From: an uncultured bacterium
GTDB lineage: Bacteria; Verrucomicrobiota; Lentisphaeria; Victivallales; UBA1829
Reading direction: 5' to 3'
Assembly: GCA_900549415.1 (NCBI GenBank)
Contig: URNX01000005.1
Location: 36,462 to 100,461 of the forward strand
Length of the DNA: 64,000 nucleotides
Shown here: positions 34,301 through 42,505 of the stretch, in pieces
Layout of the letters: the number at the start of each line of letters is the position of its first letter
How positions within the stretch are numbered: the stretch's first letter is position 1
Program-made: the position numbers and the translations under genes
The notes under the pieces: generated by a model
What the model saw: the letters and a program-made list of their open reading frames with translations, nothing else
Databases searched by the model: none
Told to the model about the DNA's origin: nothing

Positions 34301-37206
34301 GGAAGATTCTCTTCTGCAAACTTTTTCAGAAGCGCAAGCGCCGCCTCCGGCTCCCCCTTGCGGCGGAGAAGTTCCACCTCCATGAAGCGCGCCCGCCAGC
34401 GGAATTCTCCGCCTGCCGTCTCCGCTTTTTTCAATGCGGCGGAAGCGGCGGAATAGAGCGCGGCGGATTCCGCGGAAACGCTCAAAGCAAACAGAATTTC
34501 CGGATTCGTTTCCTTTGCAATGCGCATTTCGAACAGATGCAGAGCTTCCGCACGGTTTCCTGCGAGCAGTTCCAGACGGACTGCCGCATTCAGCCAGAAG
34601 AGATTCGGATCATCCGCCATCATTTTCCGTGTGCGGCGGCGCATCAGCTCCGTCTTTCCGCATTTTTCGGCGAGACGCAGCAGACGCGGCGCAAAGCGAG
34701 CATCGGCGGGAACATTCTCCAAAAGTTTCAGAGCTTCTGCGGAACGTCCCGAATCCTCCAGTTCATTCAGAAGGAGTTCCAGCCGATCCGGATCGGGATT
34801 CTTTTTCCACTTTTCCAGCAGAGCGGGAAGCGTTCCGGCGGAACGGGCATCCTCAAGCTGAACAGCCAGTTCAAACCGGTCCGCGCTCTGACCGGACAAC
34901 GGCAGAAGCACAGCAAAGCAAAGCACAAGCGCGGAACGGCGGAACGGAAGACGGCGAAGCAGAATCTGAAGCAGCATCAGAATCACAAAACCAAACCCGA
35001 AAAGCGGGCGCAGATGCAGGAAATTTTCGTGCTCCGCCGGAACCGGAACAAGCGCAGAACGGCGATTGAGCTCCTCCGCAAACGCGCGGTTCGCTTCAGG
35101 CGAGCCCGTGTACGGAGCATCTGCAGAGAGGAACCGCACGGATTCGGAGTTAGAGAAATCAGGTTCTTCCGAAACGCTCAGACTGTATGCTCCGGCGGCG
35201 AGACCGGAAGCGCGGAAATGGAATGCGCCGTCCGAACCGCGCACTAGACGCATCCGCTCGGCTCCGCCGCCGGAACGGAGTTCCGCAAACAATTCCGGAT
35301 GCTCGCTGGAGCTGTCGATCCGGATGTGAATATCGCGGTTCATGGAAAGAGAACGGAAATCGAAGCGACGCAGTTTCACCGGATCCGGAAGTGCACGCGC
35401 AAGTCCGGCAAGCATCCCCGTCCACGCAGGATCTGCGGAAAGATTCCGCACCCACGGCCCCGACAGTTCAGATGCAATCACAGCAGCAGTTCCGAGTCCG
35501 CATGAACGGAACGCCGCAAGCGGAAGTCCGCCGCCTCGCAGAAATTCGACTGAGCCCGGCATAAACTCCGTTTCCGAAACGCCGGATACCGTCAAGTTCT
35601 CCGGGAGTCTCTCCGTAAACGGCACGGAAACGCCACGTTCCACACGGAAAACGCCCTCACGGTACGGCGGCAGAGCTTCGCGTCCGGATTGACGGAAGTT
35701 CAGTTCCGGCAAAGCAAAACGGCTCGCGGCATTGTAGAAGCGCCCTCCGCCCAGCAGAGCTAAACGCGCAAGAAAATCGCTCTGTCCGGGACCGACCATG
35801 ACAGTGGATACAGTGATGTCGCTCTGCGCCATCCGGCGGAGAAGTCCATCAAAATCTCCGCGCTCCACACCGCCGTCGGTCAGAATCAGCACATGTTTCA
35901 GACGCGTATCGACGTTGCGGAGTGCGTAAAACGCCTCTTCCACGGCGGGAAGAATAACGGTTCCGCCGCCGGCATTCAGACGGTTCAGCGCACGACGGAG
36001 CTCCAGATGATTCGAAGCGCTCTGCATCGGCGCGGCCCAGCGGCGGCGTCCGTGAAATTCGACAATGCCGGCCATGTCGCAGTCCCGCAGTTTGTCCAGC
36101 GCAAGACGCGCCGTCTCGCGGGCAAGAGCCAGACGCGTTCCGCTCATGCTGCCCGAAGTGTCGATAATGATGACAAGCGCGGTTGTCGGCGTCCGTTCCA
36201 GAGCTTTTCCCGACGGACGCAGCGGAAGAATTTTCTCAAATTCTGCGGGGACGCTCCCCGGAGCAAAGAGCGGAGAACGTCCGGTAAACAGGAGGAGTCC
36301 GGTTCCGCGTTCCGCAAGGTGCGCGACCTCCGCAAGTTCTTTGCGCGAAAGCTGATTCACGCCGTTTTCACCGAAAATCAGAAGCGGGTACGAAGCGAAA
36401 ACGGAATCTGCCGTCCGCTGCGCCACGCTCAAACGACTGGCGAACATCCGGTTCAGCGCGGCGGCATCCTCCTCCGGACGCGGCGAAATCAGCAGAGCCC
36501 GCAAGGGTGCATCCACACGGAGCGGATGCGAACCGGCGCGTCTGCCGTTGATTTCCGCAATCAGCTCACGCTCCCCCGCTCCCGAAAGAGAAAACGGAAG
36601 AGTGAAACTCTGTACGCCGGATGAAAACTTCCGTTCCATGCGCGCCAGCTCCGCTCCAGATTCATCGCGGAGCACCAGACGGAGCGGAGCGGGATGCGGC
36701 AGAAAGAGTGAAAATTCCACTTCTGCAGTCTCTCCGGTTCCGATATGCAAAGGTGCGGAGATTCTGCAAAGCACCGGATCCTGTGGCGCTGCAGAAGGTG
36801 TAAAATGAGCGAAAACCGGAATTCCGCGCCGAGCCAGAGCATCTACCTCACGCGCAATCGAACCGGAACGTTCCGAAAAACCGGAAAACAGATGAATCAC
36901 TCCGCCCTTCTGAAGCGCGGCTCCCGCCTCTGACAGCGCATGAGCCGGAGAACCATGAAATGGAACTGTACGCAAATCCGGAAAACGCCGTTTCAGTTCA
37001 GAGAAGTCCGGAACCGTTCCTTCTTCATAAAGAATCACGCACTCCGGTCCGCGTTCCGTCAGCCGGAGCACCGGACCCGATGCGGCGAGAATCAGCAACA
37101 GCAGAACCGCACTCTGACAGAGCCGCACGCCACGCCGCAGGAAAAACGGAAGAAGCGCCAGCGGAAGGAGAATCAGAAACCATATCGAGGTAAAAAAAAG
37201 AGCCAT
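31357..37206 (-). CDS. Giant VWA-domain / TPR fusion membrane protein (BatA/B plus TPR)
   Basis: 1949 aa from the ATG at 37206, placed directly after the upstream stop. Two N-terminal membrane segments (FFTSIWFLILLPLALLPFFL and the next ~20 residues) are followed by a beta-rich domain and a VWA domain (~340-510) with the MIDAS motif DTSGS. A membrane helix near residues 735-750 is followed directly by a second stretch that looks like a signal peptide (LVLCFAVLLPLSGQSA, ~755-775). About 1150 residues of TPR-type helix pairs complete the protein. The internal signal-like stretch suggests fusion of a BatB-like VWA protein with a secreted TPR protein. In Bat operons MoxR/DUF58/VWA/TPR proteins act together at the membrane; the exact function is unsettled. 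Confidence 0.85.
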   Translation of the reverse strand: MALFFTSIWFLILLPLALLPFFLRRGVRLCQSAVLLLLILAASGPVLRLTERGPECVILYEEGTVPDFSELKRRFPDLRTVPFHGSPAHALSEAGAALQKGGVIHLFSGFSERSGSIAREVDALARRGIPVFAHFTPSAAPQDPVLCRISAPLHIGTGETAEVEFSLFLPHPAPLRLVLRDESGAELARMERKFSSGVQSFTLPFSLSGAGERELIAEINGRRAGSHPLRVDAPLRALLISPRPEEDAAALNRMFASRLSVAQRTADSVFASYPLLIFGENGVNQLSRKELAEVAHLAERGTGLLLFTGRSPLFAPGSVPAEFEKILPLRPSGKALERTPTTALVIIIDTSGSMSGTRLALARETARLALDKLRDCDMAGIVEFHGRRRWAAPMQSASNHLELRRALNRLNAGGGTVILPAVEEAFYALRNVDTRLKHVLILTDGGVERGDFDGLLRRMAQSDITVSTVMVGPGQSDFLARLALLGGGRFYNAASRFALPELNFRQSGREALPPYREGVFRVERGVSVPFTERLPENLTVSGVSETEFMPGSVEFLRGGGLPLAAFRSCGLGTAAVIASELSGPWVRNLSADPAWTGMLAGLARALPDPVKLRRFDFRSLSMNRDIHIRIDSSSEHPELFAELRSGGGAERMRLVRGSDGAFHFRASGLAAGAYSLSVSEEPDFSNSESVRFLSADAPYTGSPEANRAFAEELNRRSALVPVPAEHENFLHLRPLFGFGFVILMLLQILLRRLPFRRSALVLCFAVLLPLSGQSADRFELAVQLEDARSAGTLPALLEKWKKNPDPDRLELLLNELEDSGRSAEALKLLENVPADARFAPRLLRLAEKCGKTELMRRRTRKMMADDPNLFWLNAAVRLELLAGNRAEALHLFEMRIAKETNPEILFALSVSAESAALYSAASAALKKAETAGGEFRWRARFMEVELLRRKGEPEAALALLKKFAEENLPRGLSMKAADLCEQLGDIPSALQIYRRNGSEEALLRSAMLLESSGNAREARALWMRIWRESANEMRSRQAADRVIALAVKEKSPDKLLTELKHAPETPRRKLFYCRALAAAGRQDDVLRYLHDPADERMRLAFLLEFKRWREAAALLETLKEKYPAERESFLQQLTAIAVESRDRALAERSVSELLGNAKDRASALEYSAGVFALLGEYAKAAELYSECLKLAPDRIELYLLRANAEKASGKGADALRFFLTQIADPSLPPDLFGVMADGLLNLNAPKPALKQGLKAVLTRLESAPGELFYYRLAEDFAEELGDSALWRKLQLRQLAVAPERRVLLLRGLFEDSVARSDRAEALRYARILLGLNETCSPALSRALVQSLIESGNFSAAERCAGSADSADGSHQNLFALTEILLDSGHLMDSARICRELLSLSPDDPALLFRYAEVLEAQGNYREAGRMNWKALRLTAARGNYSAEFAKRLLPRIASFANQAVLFPELQAEVKTFSRTASPSARKAVWSPLLRRIVVLQSGRPTGKPRPVVPRIAPAAAFAEELRTFAPDAAAEKVKSHFDSMKPERRAAFWLKLVGGLRFEPSPVLSSALERIGDSLKTRDASVDWPLNSFALKLKRRYADAILKRFPDSMHALTLAACLHMAGGETDTARTLAGEVYDLFLKQEQVKLPDLRILRDLNCVYADSPSAREEWIETLNEDRALLGDSLPHDLLLTVLLDGAGRSGEAFSLLAGVWKRGVRELTVFRTLEELAPRCGRLNEFRDLLLEYAPKDTVVQVLYARRLVFLLRTSGRGAEARAYLSALPQVLMKRERLLLDRESLAPEVFALELCRFVTDQSRTGSFVGFYADDCGASGTPRANVLPSLAAGLPSLRAPLEYLLCGMPVTERGFATLVETLRTLPPVPQNDFPRTAPVRVILKSLCGASLDAAERKLAEMLASDPRIPPENALLFRNAQRTSEHLKQPYSHNERNKK

Positions 37207-37207
37207 G

Positions 37208-38119
37208 TCACACCGTCTTTCGTTTGCTCCAGAGCAGAATATCCGCAAGTGCGGCGAGCAAAGCCGCGACGAACAGAATCCAGCTCAGACGGGACGCGCC
37301 GCGCGGGGGGAGTCCCGGTTCTGTATCCGGAATCCGCGCAAACTGTTCGTTTTCGTAAAATCCGTAAATTCCGGAAGCGGTCAACAGGGAATAAATCCGT
37401 TCCGCTTCCGCTTCATCCGTGCCGTTGCCAGAAGAGAGAATCAGCGTTGCGGATTCCCGGTTCGTCAACTGAACGCCTGGCAGAAGCGCAAGGCGTTTCA
37501 GAAGAGTTTCCGATGCGTGTTTCACATGCAGTTTCAAAGGAGACGCAACGGGGAAAGTCGCGTCCCCTGTTTTCTGGAACACCGCTCCCGCAGGCAGACG
37601 CGGAGGAGGAAGCGAATCCAGCCAGACGACAACGCCGTTTTCTCCAGCCAGCCGTCCGGCAAGAGCCAGCACGCCGTCGCGGTCGACTGGAAGAAGCGGA
37701 ACATTCTGTTCCGCAAACGGCAAATTCTTCTGCAGAAAAACTCCCGAACCGGAAAGCAGAAGAACGGAGGTGCGGGAAGGATCCAGTTTCGCGACCAGCC
37801 GCTCCGCCGTCTTCCGCGCATCCGGCGCACAGACAACCACCGTGCGCGGGGCCTCCGGACGCACCACCAGCACAGGATCGGTTAAAGCAAAAATCAGTGC
37901 AAGAAGCGCAAGCAGCGGCGCAAGCAGACTTTTCCATCGCGAAAAAACTCCGGACAGAATCCGCCGCAGCGGAGAAACCCGTTCATCAAGCCAAAGCATG
38001 ACGGAAGGAACAACGCGGCCTTCTCCATGCGCCCGGAGGAACTGCATCGCAAGCAAAGCGAGAACCGCAACGGCTCCGGCGACCGAAGCGGACAGGAAAG
38101 AGAGTTCCTGCGCTATCAT
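37208..38119 (-). CDS. BatA-like membrane protein (aerotolerance-regulator N-terminal type)
   Basis: 303 aa from the ATG at 38119, which overlaps the DUF58 stop as ATGA. The N-terminus has two hydrophobic segments around a short basic loop (SFLSASVAGAVAVLALLAMQFL and SLLAPLLALLALIFALTDPVLVV), the pattern of the BatA N-terminal domain. There is another hydrophobic helix at the C-terminus (LSWILFVAALLAALADILLW). The middle is a soluble alpha/beta domain without a MIDAS motif, so it would not be a functional VWA protein. Second-to-last membrane component of the operon. Confidence 0.75.
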   Translation of the reverse strand: MIAQELSFLSASVAGAVAVLALLAMQFLRAHGEGRVVPSVMLWLDERVSPLRRILSGVFSRWKSLLAPLLALLALIFALTDPVLVVRPEAPRTVVVCAPDARKTAERLVAKLDPSRTSVLLLSGSGVFLQKNLPFAEQNVPLLPVDRDGVLALAGRLAGENGVVVWLDSLPPPRLPAGAVFQKTGDATFPVASPLKLHVKHASETLLKRLALLPGVQLTNRESATLILSSGNGTDEAEAERIYSLLTASGIYGFYENEQFARIPDTEPGLPPRGASRLSWILFVAALLAALADILLWSKRKTV

Positions 38120-38970
38120 GCGAACACCTCCGGACAAAGTTTCGTCCGGCACTGATGGATCAGCTCCGGAACGGAAAGCGTGCAGTCAAACACCTGATAT
38201 CCTCCGCCGCTCCGCTCCGCAAAACGGGTCAGCAGCGACTCAAAATGTTCCAGCCGTTCCATGTAACGCGCAACACAGTCCGAAGAAACCGCAACTTCCG
38301 TTCCGCTCTCCGAATCAATCAGACGGAAGCCGGAATAGTCCCCCGGGTTCAGCTCCTCTTTGCGGTTCCGGATACGGAGCGGCGTGAATCCGGCGGAGTG
38401 TTTCAAATACTGTTCCAGCCGTGCAAGACCTTCCGGCACAAGGAAATCGGAAACAACCCAGCTGTGCGCCCCGGCGGGAAGACGCAGAGGAAACAGCGAT
38501 TTTTCCGCCGGAGCATGGAAACACTCCATCAGAAATGCACTCAGCGCCGAGGCGGAAGCGGAGCCGGCGGAAAACACGGCGGAATGTGTTCCGCAGCAGA
38601 CCGTTACAGGGTCGCCGCCGGAAAGCAGAACTGCGCCGAGAAAAAACGCAATCCGCCACGCCGTCCCCCCCCGTTCCGGAGCACAGCGGACTGAACGCGT
38701 CCCATCCAGAACGATCAGATGCTTCGTGCGCGGAAAATTCCGGAAACGGCGCAGGAGCAGACGGCGCGTGCGGCGGAAGATATTCCAGTCGATTCTCCGC
38801 AGGTCATCACCCGGCGTATAGGCGCGGTAATCCTGAAATTCAGAACTGTCCCCGGGGAACAGCGAGCGGTGAGCGCCCGAAGAGAACGGGATGCCTCTGC
38901 GCTCCGGCGGAACGGCGCAAAGCTGCGCCGCCTCCAGAAGTTCCGCGGGAAACAGTTCACCTGCAGTCAT
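38116..38970 (-). CDS. DUF58 family protein
   Basis: 284 aa. The DUF58 signature is visible: SLFPGDSSEFQDYRAYTPGDDLRRIDWNIFRRTRRLLLRRF around residues 35-78. A VWA-like fold follows (HLIVLDGTRSVRC). DUF58 proteins are nearly always next to MoxR ATPases, as here. It overlaps MoxR and the BatA-like gene by 4 bases each (ATGA), so the proteins are probably made in fixed ratio. Likely a soluble adaptor at the membrane. Confidence 0.92.
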   Translation of the reverse strand: MTAGELFPAELLEAAQLCAVPPERRGIPFSSGAHRSLFPGDSSEFQDYRAYTPGDDLRRIDWNIFRRTRRLLLRRFRNFPRTKHLIVLDGTRSVRCAPERGGTAWRIAFFLGAVLLSGGDPVTVCCGTHSAVFSAGSASASALSAFLMECFHAPAEKSLFPLRLPAGAHSWVVSDFLVPEGLARLEQYLKHSAGFTPLRIRNRKEELNPGDYSGFRLIDSESGTEVAVSSDCVARYMERLEHFESLLTRFAERSGGGYQVFDCTLSVPELIHQCRTKLCPEVFA

Positions 38971-39959
38971 TTCTGAAACTCTCCGAGGATTTTTGTGAGA
39001 AGCGAATCCGGCGTCTGTTTCTCCATCCGCGCCTCAAACGAAAGTGCAATGCGGTGACGCAGAACGGGGAGCGCGGCGCGGAAGACGTCGCCTGCGCCGA
39101 TCGCGGTACGCCCGTCGAGAAGCGCATAAACCTTCGCCATCAGAATCAGCCCCTGCGCAGCGCGCGGTCCCGCTCCGCGCTGAATCTGCGAACGACACGA
39201 GGCGGGGCAGAACTCCGACTCCGGCTGAGTCGCCATCACAAGGCGGACTGCAACGCGTTTCGCGCTCTCCTCCGCAAGAACCGAACGGACGGTCCGGCGC
39301 ATGGCGAGGACATCGGCGGCGGAGCAGACCGCATTCACGCGCTCTTCGTGCGCGGAAGTGGTGAGATCAAGAATACGGAAATATTCCTCCTCTTTCGGAT
39401 ATCCGATTTCAAGTTTGACAAGGAAGCGGTCAAGCTCCGTCTCCGGCAGCGGATAGGTTCCCTCCTGCTCCACGGGATTCTGTGTGGCAATCACGGTGAA
39501 CGGTTCGGGAATGCGCATGGTGGAGCCGCCGACGGTGACCTGATGCTCCTGCATTGCCTCAAGCAGAGCGGACTGCGTGCGCGGGGTCGCACGGTTGATC
39601 TCATCCGCAAGAATGAAGTTCGTTAGCAGCGGCCCCGGACGGAACACCAGCGAGGTTCCGCCGCGCCCGTCCTCCTGAAGCTGCATCGAACCGGTAATGT
39701 CGGCGGGCATCAGGTCGGGCGTGAACTGGATGCGCGAAAATTCGAGCGAAAGCGCTGCCGCGAGGCTTCGCGCAAGCAGAGTCTTGCCCAGTCCGGGGAC
39801 TCCCTCCAGAAGCACATGTCCGTCCGCCGCAACCGAAGCGAGAAGATCCGTGACAATCTCATCGTGTCCGACGAACACGCGGGTCAGTTCATTCTTCAGG
39901 AGATTGAAGGTTTTCTGAAACTGCCGGACCGGTTCCGGCGCCGATAATGTCTGCATCAT
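38967..39959 (-). CDS. MoxR-family AAA+ ATPase
   Basis: 330 aa. Walker A GVPGLGKTLLARSL, Walker B FILADEINRATPRTQSALLEAMQE, sensor 1 FTVIATQNPVEQEGTYPLPE, and the arginine-finger region typical of MoxR. MoxR ATPases act as chaperones for VWA-domain partners, which fits the giant VWA gene two genes downstream. The ATG overlaps the upstream stop (ATGATG against TGA). Confidence 0.96.
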   Translation of the reverse strand: MMQTLSAPEPVRQFQKTFNLLKNELTRVFVGHDEIVTDLLASVAADGHVLLEGVPGLGKTLLARSLAAALSLEFSRIQFTPDLMPADITGSMQLQEDGRGGTSLVFRPGPLLTNFILADEINRATPRTQSALLEAMQEHQVTVGGSTMRIPEPFTVIATQNPVEQEGTYPLPETELDRFLVKLEIGYPKEEEYFRILDLTTSAHEERVNAVCSAADVLAMRRTVRSVLAEESAKRVAVRLVMATQPESEFCPASCRSQIQRGAGPRAAQGLILMAKVYALLDGRTAIGAGDVFRAALPVLRHRIALSFEARMEKQTPDSLLTKILGEFQK

Positions 39960-41266
39960 ATTCCTGTTCCTTTATTTTCCACTGATTCAGATTCTGTAAG
40001 ACGCCGCTGCTCCAGTCTCAGGCGTGCTGGCATGACGCGTCGGAAACCGCGCGGCTCACGCACGGCGGAAACCGGAGAAGACACCGGACGCCGTTCCGCA
40101 GCTCCGGATGAAGAGGAGACGGAGGAGGTCAGATCCGCCCCCGCGCCGAGTCTTCCGGAGACGACATCGGGAAGCGGAACCGCCGGCAGCGCGGATGCCG
40201 CGCCGCGCGATTTTTTCGCGCCCGTATCTCCGCCGCGCCCGTCTCCGGGATCATCACCGTGTCCCTCCTTGTCGGAGAGCTCGCGTCCGGCGGGCTTGGC
40301 TCCGTCAGAAAGCAGAGGCTGAACGCCTCCGCGTGAAAATTCTTTTCCGCGGCGCACTTCGCGGCGTTTCCGGCGCTGTTCCGAACGGGAACGGGCTCCC
40401 GAAGAAAGCCCGGCGGTCATGCCGGAATTTTCTCCGCCTTCACCGCCCTCCGAACCGCCGTTTCCGGAAGATTCCCCGCCGGAAGAACCCGATGTTTTTT
40501 CAGGCAGAGACTGAGAAACTGCTTCTTCCGGTTCACCACGTCCGCCACTCTGTCCGGCGGCATCAGCGGAGGCGTTTCCCGGACGTTGAGCGATGTTTGC
40601 CGCCAAGCCGGTTCTGCGGTTTCCGGAGCCTTCGCCGCCGGCCGGAATTCCCGTACCCGGCAGAGCTGCTGCGCCGGAAGAAAACTCAGAGTGCCCTCCA
40701 TCTCCGGTTTCACACTTCGCATTCGCAGCGGCAGAAGCGGACGCCTTCCGTTCAGCTGTCCGCTGTTTTCCGTTTTGCAGAACGGAGGTCTGCTCCGCCG
40801 GATACGGCAAGCTGGTCAAAAACAAAGAAAAGAGAAGCGGAATGAAAAGACGTTTCCAGCGAAGACACCGGAACGGGAAACGGATACGCGGACTTTCCAG
40901 CTGTTCCAGCCCAAGCCGGACTGCATAAGCGGCAAATTCCCCATCCGCGCTCCGCTCCGTCAGCTCCAGAGCGGTTGCGGCAAGCGACTGCGTGTTTGTC
41001 ATGCGGTCCGCCTCCGCCGCGCATTCCGCCCAAGACGGCATCGCGCGAAAAAAGGACACGGCGAATCCGGCACAGAAAATACAGGGAAGGACAAGCAGGA
41101 TCTCCATACTCAGACCGAAGAAACGGACAAGCAGCACCGCCGGGAGCAGAACCCATGCGGCAGGCGTCAGCGCATCCGTCAACGCGGCGGGCAGACGCGA
41201 CAAAACCAGTCTCCGCCGAATGACGGAGAGTCTGGCATACAACATTTTTTCTGATTCCCGCTGCAT
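39956..41266 (-). CDS. Membrane protein with a long Gly/Ser/Ala-rich tail, first gene of the Bat-like operon
   Basis: 436 aa (an alternative ATG is 7 codons in; neither has a strong ribosome site). Two or three hydrophobic segments lie in the first 165 residues (AAWVLLPAVLLVRFFGL, ILLVLPCIFCAGFAVSF, LFIPLLFSLFLTSLPY). The remainder is a low-complexity tail of G, S, A, E and R, probably disordered and outside or in the cytosol. It resembles the DUF4175-like large membrane proteins found beside MoxR/DUF58 in other bacteria, but is shorter. No enzyme motif. Confidence 0.7.
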   Translation of the reverse strand: MQRESEKMLYARLSVIRRRLVLSRLPAALTDALTPAAWVLLPAVLLVRFFGLSMEILLVLPCIFCAGFAVSFFRAMPSWAECAAEADRMTNTQSLAATALELTERSADGEFAAYAVRLGLEQLESPRIRFPFRCLRWKRLFIPLLFSLFLTSLPYPAEQTSVLQNGKQRTAERKASASAAANAKCETGDGGHSEFSSGAAALPGTGIPAGGEGSGNRRTGLAANIAQRPGNASADAAGQSGGRGEPEEAVSQSLPEKTSGSSGGESSGNGGSEGGEGGENSGMTAGLSSGARSRSEQRRKRREVRRGKEFSRGGVQPLLSDGAKPAGRELSDKEGHGDDPGDGRGGDTGAKKSRGAASALPAVPLPDVVSGRLGAGADLTSSVSSSSGAAERRPVSSPVSAVREPRGFRRVMPARLRLEQRRLTESESVENKGTGI

Positions 41267-41569
41267 TGTTCATTGCGGAAAACATCTTTCAGAGCTGGCG
41301 TCTTTACAATACAGCGCTTCCGGCAAAAATGCAAGCGGAGAAAAGAACTTTTCCGGATGTTTTTCAAGACTAATTTAGCTACAACTAATTTAAAGATTTT
41401 AATTCTGCAATGAATTTATTTTTGAAAAATTTATGCTAGGCTTCAATGCTTAACGTGAAAAAACATGCAGATAATCTTTTTTATAAAGAAAAATACGAAC
41501 CTTACTTTACTTTTAAATTAGAAGAGGCTAATTTAAACGCGCAAGAAAGAACGAATACAAGGTGTCTGA
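41267..41569. other. AT-rich divergent intergenic region with three CTAATTTA motifs
   Basis: About 300 bases without a supported gene, between the Bat-like operon (leftward) and a pseudopilin-like gene (rightward). CTAATTTA occurs at 41370-41377, 41385-41392 and 41528-41535; the first two are one and a half turns apart (15 bp). Promoters for both directions are expected but no convincing -35/-10 pair stands out. Reading frames crossing the right end of the region are shadows of the pseudopilin gene. Confidence 0.5.
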
Positions 41570-42343
41570 ATGACGGGAAAGAAAAAAACGGCGGGATTTT
41601 TCCGGAGAAGGAATTTCACGCTTATAGAGCTCATGATCACTCTAGCCATCATCATTCTGCTGGCGGCGATGCTCGGTCCGCTCCTCCACCGGGGACGCGC
41701 AAGGGCGCAGTACATCGCATGCGCCAGCAATCTGAAACAGATTTCCCTGGCATATCTGCAATACATCAACGACTATCAGAATGTGCCTTGCAAAAACATC
41801 CTCGGACGCGAACAGCACATGTCGTACCGCCTCCCGTACGGCTACGACGACGGACGCGGCGGCGGTCCCGAATGCTACGGGTTCCCGTCGGCGGTGCATC
41901 CGTACATGTCGAGTTCAGCAAAAATCTGGCGCTGCCCTTCCATGGAACAGCGCATTAAGGTTTCCTACCCGTCCAACAACAATATGCTCAATGAAATCGG
42001 CAAAGCCACAACCTATGTTACAGTCGGAGAAGGTGTGAATCAGAAACGCTACTCTCTGACAGTCAAAAACCTCCATGTGCGCGCCGTCGGAAGCATCGCA
42101 ATTCTCACGGAAAACAACTTCCGCCTGGGAGCGTTCAAAACCGGTGTTTACGATCAGCAGGATACCAGAGGCGACGCGGCGCCGAACATTCCGGACGAAC
42201 GCATCTTCGTACACAGTCTGGGCGGTCCGGTCCGCTTCTCCGGGTCTCAAACCTCCCTCCTCATGACTGCCGACGGAAGCGTCATCGTCACCGGAGCGTG
42301 GGGAAAATGGAAAACAGGACAGTGGAGCGGTTCGCTCCTTTGA
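41570..42343 (+). CDS. Pseudopilin-like secreted protein (second copy)
   Basis: 257 aa with a class III prepilin signal, RRRNFTLIELMITLAIIILLAAMLGPLL. A C-x-x-N-L-K-Q-I-x-L-A-Y-x-x-Y motif follows, which is shared by Lentisphaerae pseudopilin-like proteins. The C-terminus ends with a strand pattern (SLLMTADGSVIV). Related in layout to the protein at 14.3-15.1 kb but clearly diverged. AAGGTG lies before the ATG. It precedes the large surface protein gene by 162 bases, which may indicate joint export or display. Confidence 0.85.
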   Translation: MTGKKKTAGFFRRRNFTLIELMITLAIIILLAAMLGPLLHRGRARAQYIACASNLKQISLAYLQYINDYQNVPCKNILGREQHMSYRLPYGYDDGRGGGPECYGFPSAVHPYMSSSAKIWRCPSMEQRIKVSYPSNNNMLNEIGKATTYVTVGEGVNQKRYSLTVKNLHVRAVGSIAILTENNFRLGAFKTGVYDQQDTRGDAAPNIPDERIFVHSLGGPVRFSGSQTSLLMTADGSVIVTGAWGKWKTGQWSGSLL

Positions 42344-42505
42344 GATAAAACCGAAACGGAAAAGGAATACGGAAAACAGATTTTCGGACATGGGAACCGC
42401 AGGCTGCTGGCGCCGCTCAACGGTTCCGACAAAACAGGAAGTCAGCGCCGCAACATGCGGTGCTTCACATTAAAACCATTGCAAAAACTATAAGGAGATC
42501 AAGCG

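Noticed and set aside
41446..41958. A 170-codon frame overlapping the pseudopilin-like gene
   Set aside because: Most of it lies over the pseudopilin gene in another frame and becomes His/Arg-rich there; the pseudopilin has a clear prepilin signal.
42393..42463. Riboswitch or terminator in the leader of the surface-protein gene
   Set aside because: Two small hairpins can be drawn (GGAACCG/CGGTTCC and GCGCCGC/GCGGTGC) but there is no T-run and no recognisable riboswitch core.
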